Assembly (NCBI GenBank): GCA_964559455.1
Contig: CAZLHO010000007.1
Location: forward strand, 18,257-82,256
Length of the DNA stretch: 64,000 nucleotides
Direction of reading: 5' to 3'
Source of the DNA: CAZLHO01 sp964559455
Lineage (GTDB): Bacteria > Krumholzibacteriota > Krumholzibacteriia > LZORAL124-64-63
The stretch's first letter is position 1, and the number at the start of each line of letters is the position of its first letter. The translations under genes and the position numbers were made by a program. The notes beneath the pieces were generated by a model. The model was not told the DNA's origin. It saw only the letters and a program-made list of their open reading frames with translations, and made no database searches. Of this stretch, positions 24,449 through 34,951 are shown piece by piece.

Positions 24449-24480
24449 GCCGCCCTCCGGATCTCCGGGGGGCGGCTTTT
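24449..24480 (+). terminator. Rho-independent terminator after the acidic secreted protein
   Basis: A GC-rich stem of about 12 bp (24449-24460 with 24465-24476, one G-U pair), loop ATCT, followed by TTTT. Confidence 0.75.
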
Positions 24481-24498
24481 CGCTCGGTGAAGCCGAGC

Positions 24499-25248
24499 TC
24501 AGACGTCCAGGCTGGGCACGTCCTCGCCCGTGTGCCTGGGATCGAGCCAGTAGCTCTGCTCGGGCGGCTCGACCCGGGGCGTCGTCAGCACCAGCGCCAG
24601 CAGCCCCCCGTAGAGCAGGGAGACGATGGCGACGGGGATCCACCGCGGAACGCCGCTGAGCAGGAGGATGCCCGGCTCGCCCATGGTCTCTCCCGGCGGG
24701 AAGAGGACGGCGCGGCCGAACCAGGCCAGCAGCAGGAAGATGAAGATGTACGAGTAGTTCCGCAGCAGGCGGGCCTTGATGGCCTGGGCCTTGGTGATCT
24801 TGAACTTGGGATGCAGCAGGTCCTCGGCCACCTGGTCGCCCCAGCGCGCGATGGGGCTGATCGGGTCCCGGCGCAGGATGGGACCGTAGAAGTTCTCCTC
24901 GATCATGCGCACCCGCGTGCGCCAGACGTCGAAGAAGCGGAAGCGGCGCGCCTCGTGCAGCAGGAAGACGAGGTTCGTGAACATGCCCGTGATCAGGGTC
25001 TCCTGGGCGAACCGGGGATTGCTGAAGCTGAAGGTGAGGATGGCGACGGTCGAGAGGATGGCCCAGTTCGTGGTCGTGTCCAGGCGAGTGCGCCAGGCCA
25101 GCGCCCGCGCGCTCTCGCCCCGGTAGAGGTGCACCAGGGCGGCGACGTACTCCGCCCGCGCCAGGGGCTGACCCTCGTAGTCGGCCCGCGCCGTGGGGTC
25201 GGAATCGCCCGAGGCCGGGTAGTCGGTGTCGTGTCGGTCCTTGTTCAT
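24499..25248 (-). CDS. DUF2270 membrane protein
   Basis: A 249-residue protein of the DUF2270 family, recognised by EYVAALVHLYRGE, AWRTRLDTTTNWAILS, HEARRFRFFDVWRTRVRMIEENFY and the spacing of four membrane helices near residues 62-80, 85-97, 166-182 and 203-225. The family has no known function. The N-terminal 30 residues are polar and probably cytoplasmic. It ends 18 bases from the convergent terminator and begins 39 bases after the exonuclease gene, so the two may share a transcript. Confidence 0.82.
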   Translation of the reverse strand: MNKDRHDTDYPASGDSDPTARADYEGQPLARAEYVAALVHLYRGESARALAWRTRLDTTTNWAILSTVAILTFSFSNPRFAQETLITGMFTNLVFLLHEARRFRFFDVWRTRVRMIEENFYGPILRRDPISPIARWGDQVAEDLLHPKFKITKAQAIKARLLRNYSYIFIFLLLAWFGRAVLFPPGETMGEPGILLLSGVPRWIPVAIVSLLYGGLLALVLTTPRVEPPEQSYWLDPRHTGEDVPSLDV

Positions 25249-25287
25249 GCGCCGATGCTAGCCCAGCCGGGGCCCTCGACGCAAGCG

Positions 25288-26070
25288 CTAGCCCTTGACC
25301 GGATAGCGCCCGGCCAGCGCCTCGCGCAGGATCGTCACGACGTCCGCCCCGAAATCCTTGCCCAGCATCCACCGCAGATAGTCGGGCGTCTCGACGGCCA
25401 CCGATTCCAGCGGCCGGCCGCGGTGCTTGCCGAAGTTGAAGACGGGCCGGCCCTGGTCGTCCCAGGCGAACTTGCGCCCGACGTCGATGAAGCGGCCCTC
25501 GTCGGGGTTGCAGAAGCGGTGCAGCTCGTCGGGATCGCGGGGCAGGTCGGCGTAGTGCCCGACCTGGGCGTCGAGCACGTCCAGGGTCGCCTCGACGTCG
25601 GCCAGGGCCGAGTGGGCGCCCTCCAGCTCCCGGCCGCAGTAGACGCGACAGGCCGCCGACAGGTCGCGGGGCTCCATGGTGTGGAAGATGCGGCAGGCGT
25701 CGAAATGGCGCCGGCCCGCGACCTCGAATTCGAAGCCGACCCGGCGCAGGTCCGTCACCAGCAGCGGCAGATCGAAGCGCACCGAGTTGTAGCCGGCCAG
25801 GTCGGCCCCGGCGAAGAGCTCCAGGATGCGGGGCGCCAGGCCGGCCAGGCGGGGGGCGTCGGCCACGTCCTCGTCGGTGATGTGATGCACGGCCGTGGCC
25901 TGCTCGGGGATCGGCATCTCGGGATTGACCAGGCTGCGGAAGGTCTCGCGCCGGCCGTCGGGATCCACGCGCACCACGGCGATCTCGACGATGCGGTCGA
26001 CGGCGGGGTCGACGCCGGTGGTCTCCAGGTCGAAGGCGGCCAGCGGCCGCGTGAGCTCGAGGTTCTTCAT
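25288..26070 (-). CDS. DEDDh 3'-5' exonuclease (DnaQ/ExoX-like)
   Basis: A 260-residue exonuclease. The four acidic metal ligands and the catalytic histidine are visible: AFDLETTG (Asp, Glu), NSVRFDLPLL (Asp) and HSALADVEATLDVL (His, Asp). The C-terminal part (GRPVFNFGKHRGRPLESV to YLRWMLGKDFG) is the small domain often found after ExoX-type nucleases. It probably trims DNA or RNA 3' ends in repair or processing; a role as a replicative proofreading subunit is less likely because that domain arrangement differs. The ATG at 26070 has GGGAGGTCC upstream. Confidence 0.88.
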   Translation of the reverse strand: MKNLELTRPLAAFDLETTGVDPAVDRIVEIAVVRVDPDGRRETFRSLVNPEMPIPEQATAVHHITDEDVADAPRLAGLAPRILELFAGADLAGYNSVRFDLPLLVTDLRRVGFEFEVAGRRHFDACRIFHTMEPRDLSAACRVYCGRELEGAHSALADVEATLDVLDAQVGHYADLPRDPDELHRFCNPDEGRFIDVGRKFAWDDQGRPVFNFGKHRGRPLESVAVETPDYLRWMLGKDFGADVVTILREALAGRYPVKG

Positions 26071-26111
26071 GGAGCGGACCTCCCTGCCGGGCCGCCGGGG
26101 CGGCGGCGCCG

Positions 26112-26145
26112 AAAAAAAAAGGTCCCGGCCGCGGGGGCCGGGACC
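26112..26145 (-). terminator. Rho-independent terminator after ilvE
   Basis: A 10-bp perfect stem GGTCCCGGCC/GGCCGGGACC (26121-26130 with 26136-26145), followed on the minus strand by nine T residues (26120-26112). A textbook terminator. Confidence 0.9.
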
Positions 26146-26157
26146 CGGGACCTTCAT

Positions 26158-27231
26158 CTAGGTGTACTGGAATTCCGGGATCTTGAAAACCCATTCCGGA
26201 TGCAGCTCGCTGACGCCGGTGTGGATCCCGCAGAGCGACTCCCGCAGCTTGCGGGTGACCGGGCCCTCGCCGCCGTCGCCGATCACGTGGTCGGCGCCCT
26301 GGTAGTGCAGCGTGCCCACCGGGGTCACCACCGCGGCGGTGCCGCAGGCGAAGACCTCCTTCAGCACGCCGCTCTCGGCGTCGGCCATGATCCGGGCCAC
26401 CAGCGGCGGCTCCTCGGTCCAGTTGAAGCCGAAGTCCCCGCAGAGGATGCCGATGGAGTCGCGGGTGACGCCGGGCAGGATCGTGTCGCCGATCGGCGCC
26501 GTGATGATGCGGTCCTCGTAGACGAAGGCGATGTTCATCGCCCCCATCTCCTCGATCATGGTCCTGGTGACGTCCAGCCAGACGATCTGGTCGAAGCCCT
26601 CTTCCCGGGCCCGCTTGATCGGCAGCAGCGCCGCGGCGTAGTTGCCGCCGGTCTTGGCCGAGCCGACGCCCCCGGGCGCCGAACGCACGCACTCCTCCTC
26701 GACCTTCAGCCGCAGCGGGTTGATGCCGCCGGCGAAGTACGAGCCCACCGGCCCGATGATGATGTAGAAGAGGTAGGTCTGCGAGGGCTGCACGCCCAGG
26801 CCGACGTGCGTGGCGATCATCGTCGGCCGGATGTAGAGGGCGTCGGGCGACTCGGGCACCCAGGCGCGGTCGAGGTCGATCAGCCGGTTCAGCGCCTCCA
26901 TGAAGAGCGCCGGGTCGACCGGCGGCATGCACATCCGCAGGCAGGAGCGGTTGAAGCGGGCGATGTTCATGTCGGCCCGGAACATGTGCACCGAGCCGCC
27001 GCCGGGGGCGGCGTAGGCCTTCATGCCCTCGAAGATCTCCTGGCCGTAATGCAGGACCTTCGTGGCCGGATCCAGGGACAGCGGGCCGTAGGGGACGATG
27101 CGCGGATCCTGCCAGGCGCCGTCCTTGTATTCCATCATGAACATATGCGGCGTGAAGATGGCGCCGAATCCGTAGTTGCCGTCGGCGGGCGGCGCCGCGG
27201 GGTTGGGATTGCGCGTGATCTTGATCTCCAT
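26158..27231 (-). CDS. ilvE: Branched-chain amino acid aminotransferase
   Basis: A 357-residue class IV PLP aminotransferase that converts branched-chain 2-oxo acids and glutamate to Leu, Ile and Val, and the reverse. Seen: YGPLSLDPATKVLHYGQEIFEGMKAY, the substrate-site RADMNIARFNRSC, the PLP lysine in GSAKTGGNYAAAL, and the phosphate-binding EVFACGTAAVVTPVG. The length fits the eukaryotic-like/BCAT-II group rather than the 300-residue E. coli type. The start at 27231 (MEIKITRNP) is chosen because AGGAGG lies six bases upstream; a start at 27252 would have no site. Confidence 0.93.
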   Translation of the reverse strand: MEIKITRNPNPAAPPADGNYGFGAIFTPHMFMMEYKDGAWQDPRIVPYGPLSLDPATKVLHYGQEIFEGMKAYAAPGGGSVHMFRADMNIARFNRSCLRMCMPPVDPALFMEALNRLIDLDRAWVPESPDALYIRPTMIATHVGLGVQPSQTYLFYIIIGPVGSYFAGGINPLRLKVEEECVRSAPGGVGSAKTGGNYAAALLPIKRAREEGFDQIVWLDVTRTMIEEMGAMNIAFVYEDRIITAPIGDTILPGVTRDSIGILCGDFGFNWTEEPPLVARIMADAESGVLKEVFACGTAAVVTPVGTLHYQGADHVIGDGGEGPVTRKLRESLCGIHTGVSELHPEWVFKIPEFQYT

Positions 27232-27363
27232 CGTGCCCTCCTGTTGGGACATTACCGGGGCGTTCCCCGTGAGGACTGGGAGTCCGTGGCCGGGCGGGGG
27301 CGACCGTGCTCTATCCTGGTCAAACGGAGGGGGAAAATCAAGGTTTCGGGCGATTCCGGATGC

Positions 27364-28683
27364 TCAGGCCTCGCCGGCCATGGCCTTGGGCTTCTCCGGC
27401 GGCTCCTCGTCCACGCCCCGGGCCGACGCCCCCTCCGGGCGAGCCGACGCGCTGCCGGCGGGCGTGCGCAGGCGCGGCAGCAGGACGCGGCCGCCCAGGC
27501 CGGCGCCGATCTCGAAGACCCCGGCGGCGAAGAGCACCCGCGCCACGCCCACGACACGAGCGAGCAGAGGGCCGGCCAGCACCGAGAGCAGGCTCATCGG
27601 GCCCAGCAGGGGATTGAGCCAGCCGAAGATCCGGCCGCGCCGCTCCGGCGGCGTCTCGCGCTGCAGGAAGGTGGTCAGGTTCACCTGCAGCCCGGTGCTG
27701 ATCGCGCCGAAGGCGCCGAAGAGCAGGATCGCCCCGGCCAGGGTCCGGTTCAGCGTGAAGGCGATCAGCAGCAGGCCGTCCAGGGCCACCAGCCAGGTCA
27801 CCGAGACCAGCGGCCGCGCGTTGTCGCGGCTCAGCCCCGCGGCCACGGCGCCGACCAGGCCGCCCAGCCCGGCGGCGGCGAAGATGAAGCCCAGCTCGCC
27901 CTCCCCTCGGCCCAGCCCGTTCCTGATGAAGTCGAAGACCAGGGGCGGCTGCATCGCGGTGACCACGGTGACCACGGCCAGGAAGGCGACCGCGAAGCGT
28001 AGGCGGGGCTCGCGCCAGATCCAGACGGCGCCCCGGCCCGCCTCACGCCACAACGAGGCCGGGCTCGTCGATCCGATCGGCGGCGGTTCGCTCGTTTCGT
28101 CGCTTTCGACATCCTCGGGAGGCAGGTAGCGGAAGCGGACGGAGACCAGGATCAGCGCCGAGGCGAGGAAGGTGCCGGCGTCGGCGAGGAAGGCGGTGCG
28201 GACGCCCAGCGAGGCCACGATCAGGCCGCCGGCCGCCATGCCGACCAGCAGGACCACGTTGGTCGTCAGCATCGCCAGGGCGTTGGTCTGCTGCAGGTGG
28301 CTGCGCGGCACGATCTCCGGCAGCAGCGTCAGGCGGGCCGGCCCGCTGAACTGCCTACCCACGGCCACGACCAGGGTCAGGGCGTAGACGCCGGCCAGGC
28401 TCGGCGCGAAGGGGATCAGGGCCACTGCGACGGCGCTGCCCAGATCGCTCCAGACCATCACCGCCTTGCGCGAGCAGCGGTCCAGCAGGACGCCGACCGC
28501 CGGCCCCAGCAGGATGCCGGGCAGGATCTGCATCGCGGCCAGCAGGCCGAGGCTGGCCACGTCGCCGGTTCGATCCAGGACCAGGGAGAAGAGGGCGATG
28601 AGCACGATCTTGTCGCCGAGTCCCGAGACGAACATGGCCGACCAGACCGAGAGAAAGCTGCGATTGGCGAGAACGTCCTTCAC
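27364..28683 (-). CDS. MFS transporter
   Basis: A 439-residue major facilitator with 12 predicted helices in two halves joined by a hydrophilic loop (about 190-215). The A-motif-like GVLLDRCSRKAVM lies between helices 2 and 3, with the related ETPPERRGRIFG in the second half. It belongs to the MFS_3/enterobactin-exporter-like group that exports drugs, siderophores or metabolites; the substrate is not deducible. The last 35 residues are a charged cytosolic tail. It precedes ilvE and follows hflX by 27 bases, so it may be in the hflX transcript. Confidence 0.85.
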   Translation of the reverse strand: MKDVLANRSFLSVWSAMFVSGLGDKIVLIALFSLVLDRTGDVASLGLLAAMQILPGILLGPAVGVLLDRCSRKAVMVWSDLGSAVAVALIPFAPSLAGVYALTLVVAVGRQFSGPARLTLLPEIVPRSHLQQTNALAMLTTNVVLLVGMAAGGLIVASLGVRTAFLADAGTFLASALILVSVRFRYLPPEDVESDETSEPPPIGSTSPASLWREAGRGAVWIWREPRLRFAVAFLAVVTVVTAMQPPLVFDFIRNGLGRGEGELGFIFAAAGLGGLVGAVAAGLSRDNARPLVSVTWLVALDGLLLIAFTLNRTLAGAILLFGAFGAISTGLQVNLTTFLQRETPPERRGRIFGWLNPLLGPMSLLSVLAGPLLARVVGVARVLFAAGVFEIGAGLGGRVLLPRLRTPAGSASARPEGASARGVDEEPPEKPKAMAGEA

Positions 28684-28710
28684 GGGGCTCCGTCTCCCGC
28701 GATGCGGGGC

Positions 28711-30022
28711 TCATTCCTCCACGACGACAACGTCGGTCTCGCGGGCCAGCAGGCGCTGCAGCTCGTCCTCCCGCATGCGCACGTCGATGAGGCAGGCCTC
28801 GGCTCCGTGGTCGACGCCCAGGACGGCGCGGGTGCGGTGGAACACGGCGACCAGATCCATCCGGTGCACCGGCAGGCGCAGCCGGTAGACCCTCTCGCGG
28901 GCCAGCAGGCGCCTCTCCAGGGCCGACCGTACTTCCCTGACGCCGTCTTCGGCAAGCGCGGAAATGAAAAGGGTTTCTCCATCGTCGCGTCCGAAGCGGT
29001 TCACGAAACGCTGCTGCAGTTCGGGCTCCAGGCGGTCCAGCTTGTTGAAGACCGTCAGGATCGGGCGCGCGTCGGGCACGATGTCGGCCAGCACGTCGTT
29101 CACCGCATCGATCCGGCGCTGCGGCTCGGGGTCGGAGGCGTCGACGACGTGCACCAGCAGGTCGGCCTCGACGACCTCCTGCAGGGTCGTCCGGAAGCTC
29201 TCGACCAGGTGGTGGGGCAGCCGGCGGATGAAGCCGACGGTGTCGGTCAGCAGGAAGCGGCGCCGCTCGTCCAGCTCGACCCGTCGCGTGGTCGCGTCCA
29301 GGGTGGCGAAGAGCTTGTCCTCGACCAGCACCTCCGCCTCGGTCAGGGCGCGCATCAGGGTCGACTTGCCGGCGTTGGTGTAGCCGACCAGCGCGGCGGT
29401 GAAGACCTCCTGCCTGCGCTGGGCCCGCACCGCGCGCTGCCCGGCGATCGCCTCGAGCTCGCTCTTCAGGCGGGCGATGCGCTTGCCGACGAGCCGGCGG
29501 TCGGTCTCGAGCTGGGTCTCGCCGGGACCGCGCGTGCCGATGCCGCCGCCCTGGCGTTCCAGGTGGGACCAGAGCTTGCGCAGGCGGGGCATCATGTACT
29601 GCAGCTGGGCCAGTTCGACCTGCAGCCGGGCCTGCCGCGTCCGGGCGTGGCGCACGAAGATGTCCAGGATCAGCTCGGTGCGGTCGAGCACCGACACGCC
29701 GCGGCCCGCGGCCTGGTCCTCGGCGTTGAGCGCCTTCTCGACGTTGCGGGCCTGCGCGGGCGAGAGGTCGTTGTCGAAGACGACCAGACGGGCCTCTGTC
29801 CGCTCCACCAGTTCCTGCAGGTCCTCCAGCTTGCCCTTGCCCAGGAAGGTCGCGCCGTCGGGGCGGTCGCGGCGCTGCAGCACCGACCCCACCACCTCGC
29901 CGCCGGCGGTGTCGGTCAGCCGGCCCAGTTCGCCCAGGTCGGCGTCGCCGCCGCCGATCGCGCCGAAGCGTTCCGGCAGGTGCACGCCGACCAGGATCGT
30001 CCTCTGACGATCGACGACCTCG

Positions 30023-30045
<23 letters not shown>
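28711..30045 (-). CDS. hflX: GTPase HflX
   Basis: A 444-residue ribosome-associated GTPase that splits stalled or stressed 70S ribosomes. The N-terminal HflX domain (RTILVGVHLPER) is followed by a long helical hairpin and the Gly-rich GGGIGTRGPGETQLETDRR. GTPase motifs are G1 GYTNAGKST, G3 DTVGF and G4 NKLD. The C-terminal domain ends VVVVEE. The ATG at 30045 lies inside the 3' end of the upstream ABC-F gene (23-base overlap), suggesting coupling of two ribosome-acting factors. The length is typical. Confidence 0.95.
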
Positions 30046-31978
<1,933 letters not shown>

Positions 31979-32004
31979 GGCGTCGTCCGGCGTCGCGCCG
32001 CGGG

Positions 32005-32036
32005 AAAAAAGCCCCTCCCGCGGAGGGAAGGGGCTC
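32005..32036 (-). terminator. Rho-independent terminator after the AraC-type gene
   Basis: AGCCCCT/AGGGGCT-based stem with an inner CCC/GGG extension (32010-32035), followed on the minus strand by six T residues (32010-32005). Confidence 0.8.
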
Positions 32037-32057
32037 GATTCGCGGCGGGAATCCGCC

Positions 32058-32966
32058 TCAGGATTCGGGGTGCGGACTCTTGCGGAATTTCAGCGGCGAC
32101 ACTCCGCAGCGCTCCTTGAAGGTGCGCGAGAAGTGGGCCAGGCTGTTGAAGCCGCAGAGCTTGGAGATCTCCTCGATGGAAAGGTCGAAGCGTCGCAGCA
32201 GCTTCTTGGCGTTGTTGACCCGGATCTGGATCAGGTAGTCGCTGAAGCTCATCCCCACCTCGTTGCGGAAGAGGTTGGAGAAGTAGCCGGGCGACAGCGA
32301 GACCATCTCGGCCATCAGGTCGCGGTTGACGGGCTGCCGGAAGTTCTTCAGCACGAAGCGGCAGGTGTACTCGGCGCGGTAGTCGTTGATCTCCGGCTTG
32401 GCGCTGATCTCCTTGCCGGCCTCCACGTTCTCGAGTCGGACCTCGGGCAGCGGCCCGGACCAGAGCGCCGCGTCCGCGGGCAGTGGCGCGATTCCGGGCT
32501 CCAGGTGCGCAGAGGCGCCGGCGGGAGCGGCGGCGGACTCGAGATCGGCCGTCGCCTCGGCGTCGGCATCCTCGCCGTCCGGGCGGGACAGGAATTCGAG
32601 CACGTGCTGCGCCGACTTCTGCAGGTTCGAGCGCTGGGCCACCAGGGCCGGCACGTGCAACTGCTCCTGATAATGCTCGAGCATCGGCTTCAGCGAAGCG
32701 CCGCTCTCGGCGGCGTAGACGAAGATGAGTCCGGGGCGGTGGCGGCCGGCCCCGTTCTCTCCGGTGGCGAGCTCGTGGATCTGGATCTGCGGGCCGAACA
32801 GCGCCAGGCAGAGTTCCGTCGGGTTCTTCTCCGCCGCCGGGCAGAGGAAGAGGATCGTCCGCGACGACTCTCGGCGGGCAGCACCCGCGCCCCTACCGGG
32901 GCGCGACAGGAACTCCACTGCGAAGCCAGTCCATGCTTCCGTGATCGGTTCCAGTCTTTGCTTCAC
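32058..32966 (-). CDS. AraC-family transcriptional regulator
   Basis: A 302-residue regulator. The last about 100 residues hold two helix-turn-helix motifs: LMAEMVSLSPGYFSNLFRNEVG and IEEISKLCGFNSLAHFSRTFKERCGVSPLKFRK. The N-terminal 190 residues are not a cupin sensor; they contain FLCPAAEKNPTELCLALFGPQIQIHELATG and an Ala/Asp/Glu-rich linker, and resemble no domain recognised here. It has its own strong promoter and terminator, so it is monocistronic. Its target genes are not evident; the flanking genes face the same way. Confidence 0.85.
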   Translation of the reverse strand: MKQRLEPITEAWTGFAVEFLSRPGRGAGAARRESSRTILFLCPAAEKNPTELCLALFGPQIQIHELATGENGAGRHRPGLIFVYAAESGASLKPMLEHYQEQLHVPALVAQRSNLQKSAQHVLEFLSRPDGEDADAEATADLESAAAPAGASAHLEPGIAPLPADAALWSGPLPEVRLENVEAGKEISAKPEINDYRAEYTCRFVLKNFRQPVNRDLMAEMVSLSPGYFSNLFRNEVGMSFSDYLIQIRVNNAKKLLRRFDLSIEEISKLCGFNSLAHFSRTFKERCGVSPLKFRKSPHPES

Positions 32967-33059
32967 GACTGTCCCCCTCGATTACGAAACGCTCCGTCGT
33001 ATGCAAGTCCACAGCTGCGGTTCAGGGTAAAAAAGCACGAATTTAGATATCGTACGATG

Positions 33060-33088
33060 ATTATAGACGCACCATCAATGGCTAACAA
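33060..33088 (-). promoter_or_regulatory. Strong sigma-70 promoter for the AraC-type gene
   Basis: On the minus strand TTGTTA (33088-33083), a 17-base spacer and a perfect TATAAT (33065-33060). It lies in an AT-rich 230-bp gap. The predicted leader is about 85 bases. Confidence 0.75.
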
Positions 33089-33195
33089 GCACTTTTGTAG
33101 TGGTAACTCGCTGTGCATAAGCACAATAGGCGGCAGATGCCTGAATGCCAACGAAATAGATGATCTCACCTGTAGACAATAAAAGATTCCCGGCC

Positions 33196-34947
33196 TCATC
33201 GGAGCAGGGTGACGCGCTTGGTGACCGACCAGTTCTCTATCTGCAGCTTGCAGAAATAGGTGCCCGCGGCGACGGGGCGGCCGGTGGCGTCGGACCCGTT
33301 CCAGGCGGCCTCGTAGAGGCCGGCGGCGCGCGGGCCGGAGTGGAGAGTGGCGACTTCGTGGCCGGCCACGGAGTAGACCTTCAGCGTGACCTGGGGCGGC
33401 GAAGCGGCGTAGGGGATGGGGTCGCCGGGAGCCAGCGCGGGCTCCTGGCCTTCGCCCCAGACGAAGCCCTCGCCGACGGTGTCGGGCACGCGGTAGCGCA
33501 CGTTGATCCGGTCGCGGAAGGGATTGGGGAAGTTCTCGAGCAGCGAAGGGGCCAGCGTCGGCGGGCTGCCGTCCCGCCCGCCGAGCCCGTCGTCGGCGTC
33601 CGCCGGAACCGCGGGCGAATCGGCGTCGATCACCGGGACGACGGCGGTGAAGATCCGCCCGCAGGCGAAGGATCCGTCGAGCGTCAGCGTCGCGCCGGGC
33701 GCGGGCGCGCCGCCGTCGAAATCGAAACCCAGGTCGCCGGGCACCATGTGCCGGAACTCCAGGCCATGCGCCAGGTAGGCATCGATGCGCTCCGCGGAGG
33801 CGGCGGGGTCGGCGAGGTTAGTCGCCGCCCAGTTCCGATCCCAGGATCGCGCCGAGGAGGGCGCCTCCGGGGCGGGCTTCCAGAAGATGCGCCCCGGCGC
33901 GGCCAGGGGAACGCCGTCGCGGACAAGGGCGCCGGGATCGATCAGGGTGTTGTCTCCGGTCTGCGCCGCGAAGACCAGGCGCCAGCTCCCGTCGGCCTCG
34001 ACCTCGGCGCGGGCCGCCGGTATCCGGCCGCGCTGGCAGACGGGGCAGAGGGGCGGCACGACCCAGGGCACGTCGGCGGCGGCAGGGTCGGCGCGCACGC
34101 CGGCGCGCACGGCCAGGGCCACGGCGGCGGCGTGATGCAGCTGGAGCAGGGTCGGCGCCGCGCAGACGGCCAGATCCAGGCCCGCCGGCCCATGGGGAAG
34201 GATGAGGGTCCGGCCCTGGATCACCGGCGGGGAGGGAACGCCGCGCGGAAAGACCGTCACGCCGAGCCAATACCCGTCCGGCTCGGCCGGAGCGGCCGCG
34301 TAGAGACGGATCGGAGTCGCCGGTCCGGCATGCGTCGGAACGTCGAGGGGGGAATCCCGCCAGGCGCCCGAGGACAGGGCCAGGTCCAGTCCGCCGGCGA
34401 GGCCGGCGCCGGCGGCGTCGACCAGGTCCGTGGCGACGAAGACTGCGCCCTCCAGATGGGAATAGCCCCAGTGATAGGCCTCGACGTGTCGCCGTCCGTC
34501 GCCGCGGGGGATGTCGACGACCTGCATGGCGTCGCTGATGGCGGCGTAGTCCTCGTCGACCAGGCCGTCGCCGTCATTGTCCCGGCCGTCGGCGCGATCC
34601 TCGTCCACCAAGCCGTCGCCGTCATCGTCGGCGTGGCGCGAGAAGCCGCGGTGGCCGCCGGCGACGCCTTCGGCGAGGCGGGCGCGGAAGGGCGCCGGCC
34701 CGTCGGGGATCGCAGCCTCGGTCGGGGAGATGACGAGCAGCGGGCTCCCGGCGCGGCCCAGCACGAGCGCGCCGTCGTCGCCCAGCGCGGCCGCGATGTC
34801 GGATCGACCCAGGCGCACGGACGCCGGAGCGTCGGCCGCGGCTGCGGCGGGCGCCGGCAAGAGGACGAGGGCGGCCGCGGACAGCGCCGCGGCGCGGAGC
34901 AGGCGCCGGATCCCCGTGAGGATTCCGCCGCGCGTTTCTATGGGCAT
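33196..34947 (-). CDS. Secreted protein with Ca-binding-like Asp repeats and FlgD-like C-terminal domain
   Basis: A 583-residue exported protein, not recognised overall. A signal sequence occupies about 13-38. Two calcium-loop-like repeats, DDDGDGLVDED and DNDGDGLVDED, are at about 107-117 and 123-133. A CPVC motif lies near residue 302. The last about 100 residues contain NFPNPF, LKVYSVAGHEVATLHSG and GTYFCKLQIENW, the FlgD Ig-like module, here interrupted by about 28 residues rich in Gly/Pro/Ala. It begins four bases after the gyrA stop codon, so it is probably transcribed with gyrase. It could be a cell-surface or secreted calcium-stabilised protein. Confidence 0.78.
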   Translation of the reverse strand: MPIETRGGILTGIRRLLRAAALSAAALVLLPAPAAAAADAPASVRLGRSDIAAALGDDGALVLGRAGSPLLVISPTEAAIPDGPAPFRARLAEGVAGGHRGFSRHADDDGDGLVDEDRADGRDNDGDGLVDEDYAAISDAMQVVDIPRGDGRRHVEAYHWGYSHLEGAVFVATDLVDAAGAGLAGGLDLALSSGAWRDSPLDVPTHAGPATPIRLYAAAPAEPDGYWLGVTVFPRGVPSPPVIQGRTLILPHGPAGLDLAVCAAPTLLQLHHAAAVALAVRAGVRADPAAADVPWVVPPLCPVCQRGRIPAARAEVEADGSWRLVFAAQTGDNTLIDPGALVRDGVPLAAPGRIFWKPAPEAPSSARSWDRNWAATNLADPAASAERIDAYLAHGLEFRHMVPGDLGFDFDGGAPAPGATLTLDGSFACGRIFTAVVPVIDADSPAVPADADDGLGGRDGSPPTLAPSLLENFPNPFRDRINVRYRVPDTVGEGFVWGEGQEPALAPGDPIPYAASPPQVTLKVYSVAGHEVATLHSGPRAAGLYEAAWNGSDATGRPVAAGTYFCKLQIENWSVTKRVTLLR

Positions 34948-34951
34948 GTGA

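Noticed and set aside
32963..33199. 78-residue minus-strand frame upstream of the AraC-type gene
   Set aside because: It covers a perfect sigma-70 promoter and overlaps the start of the regulator; it is more likely non-coding.
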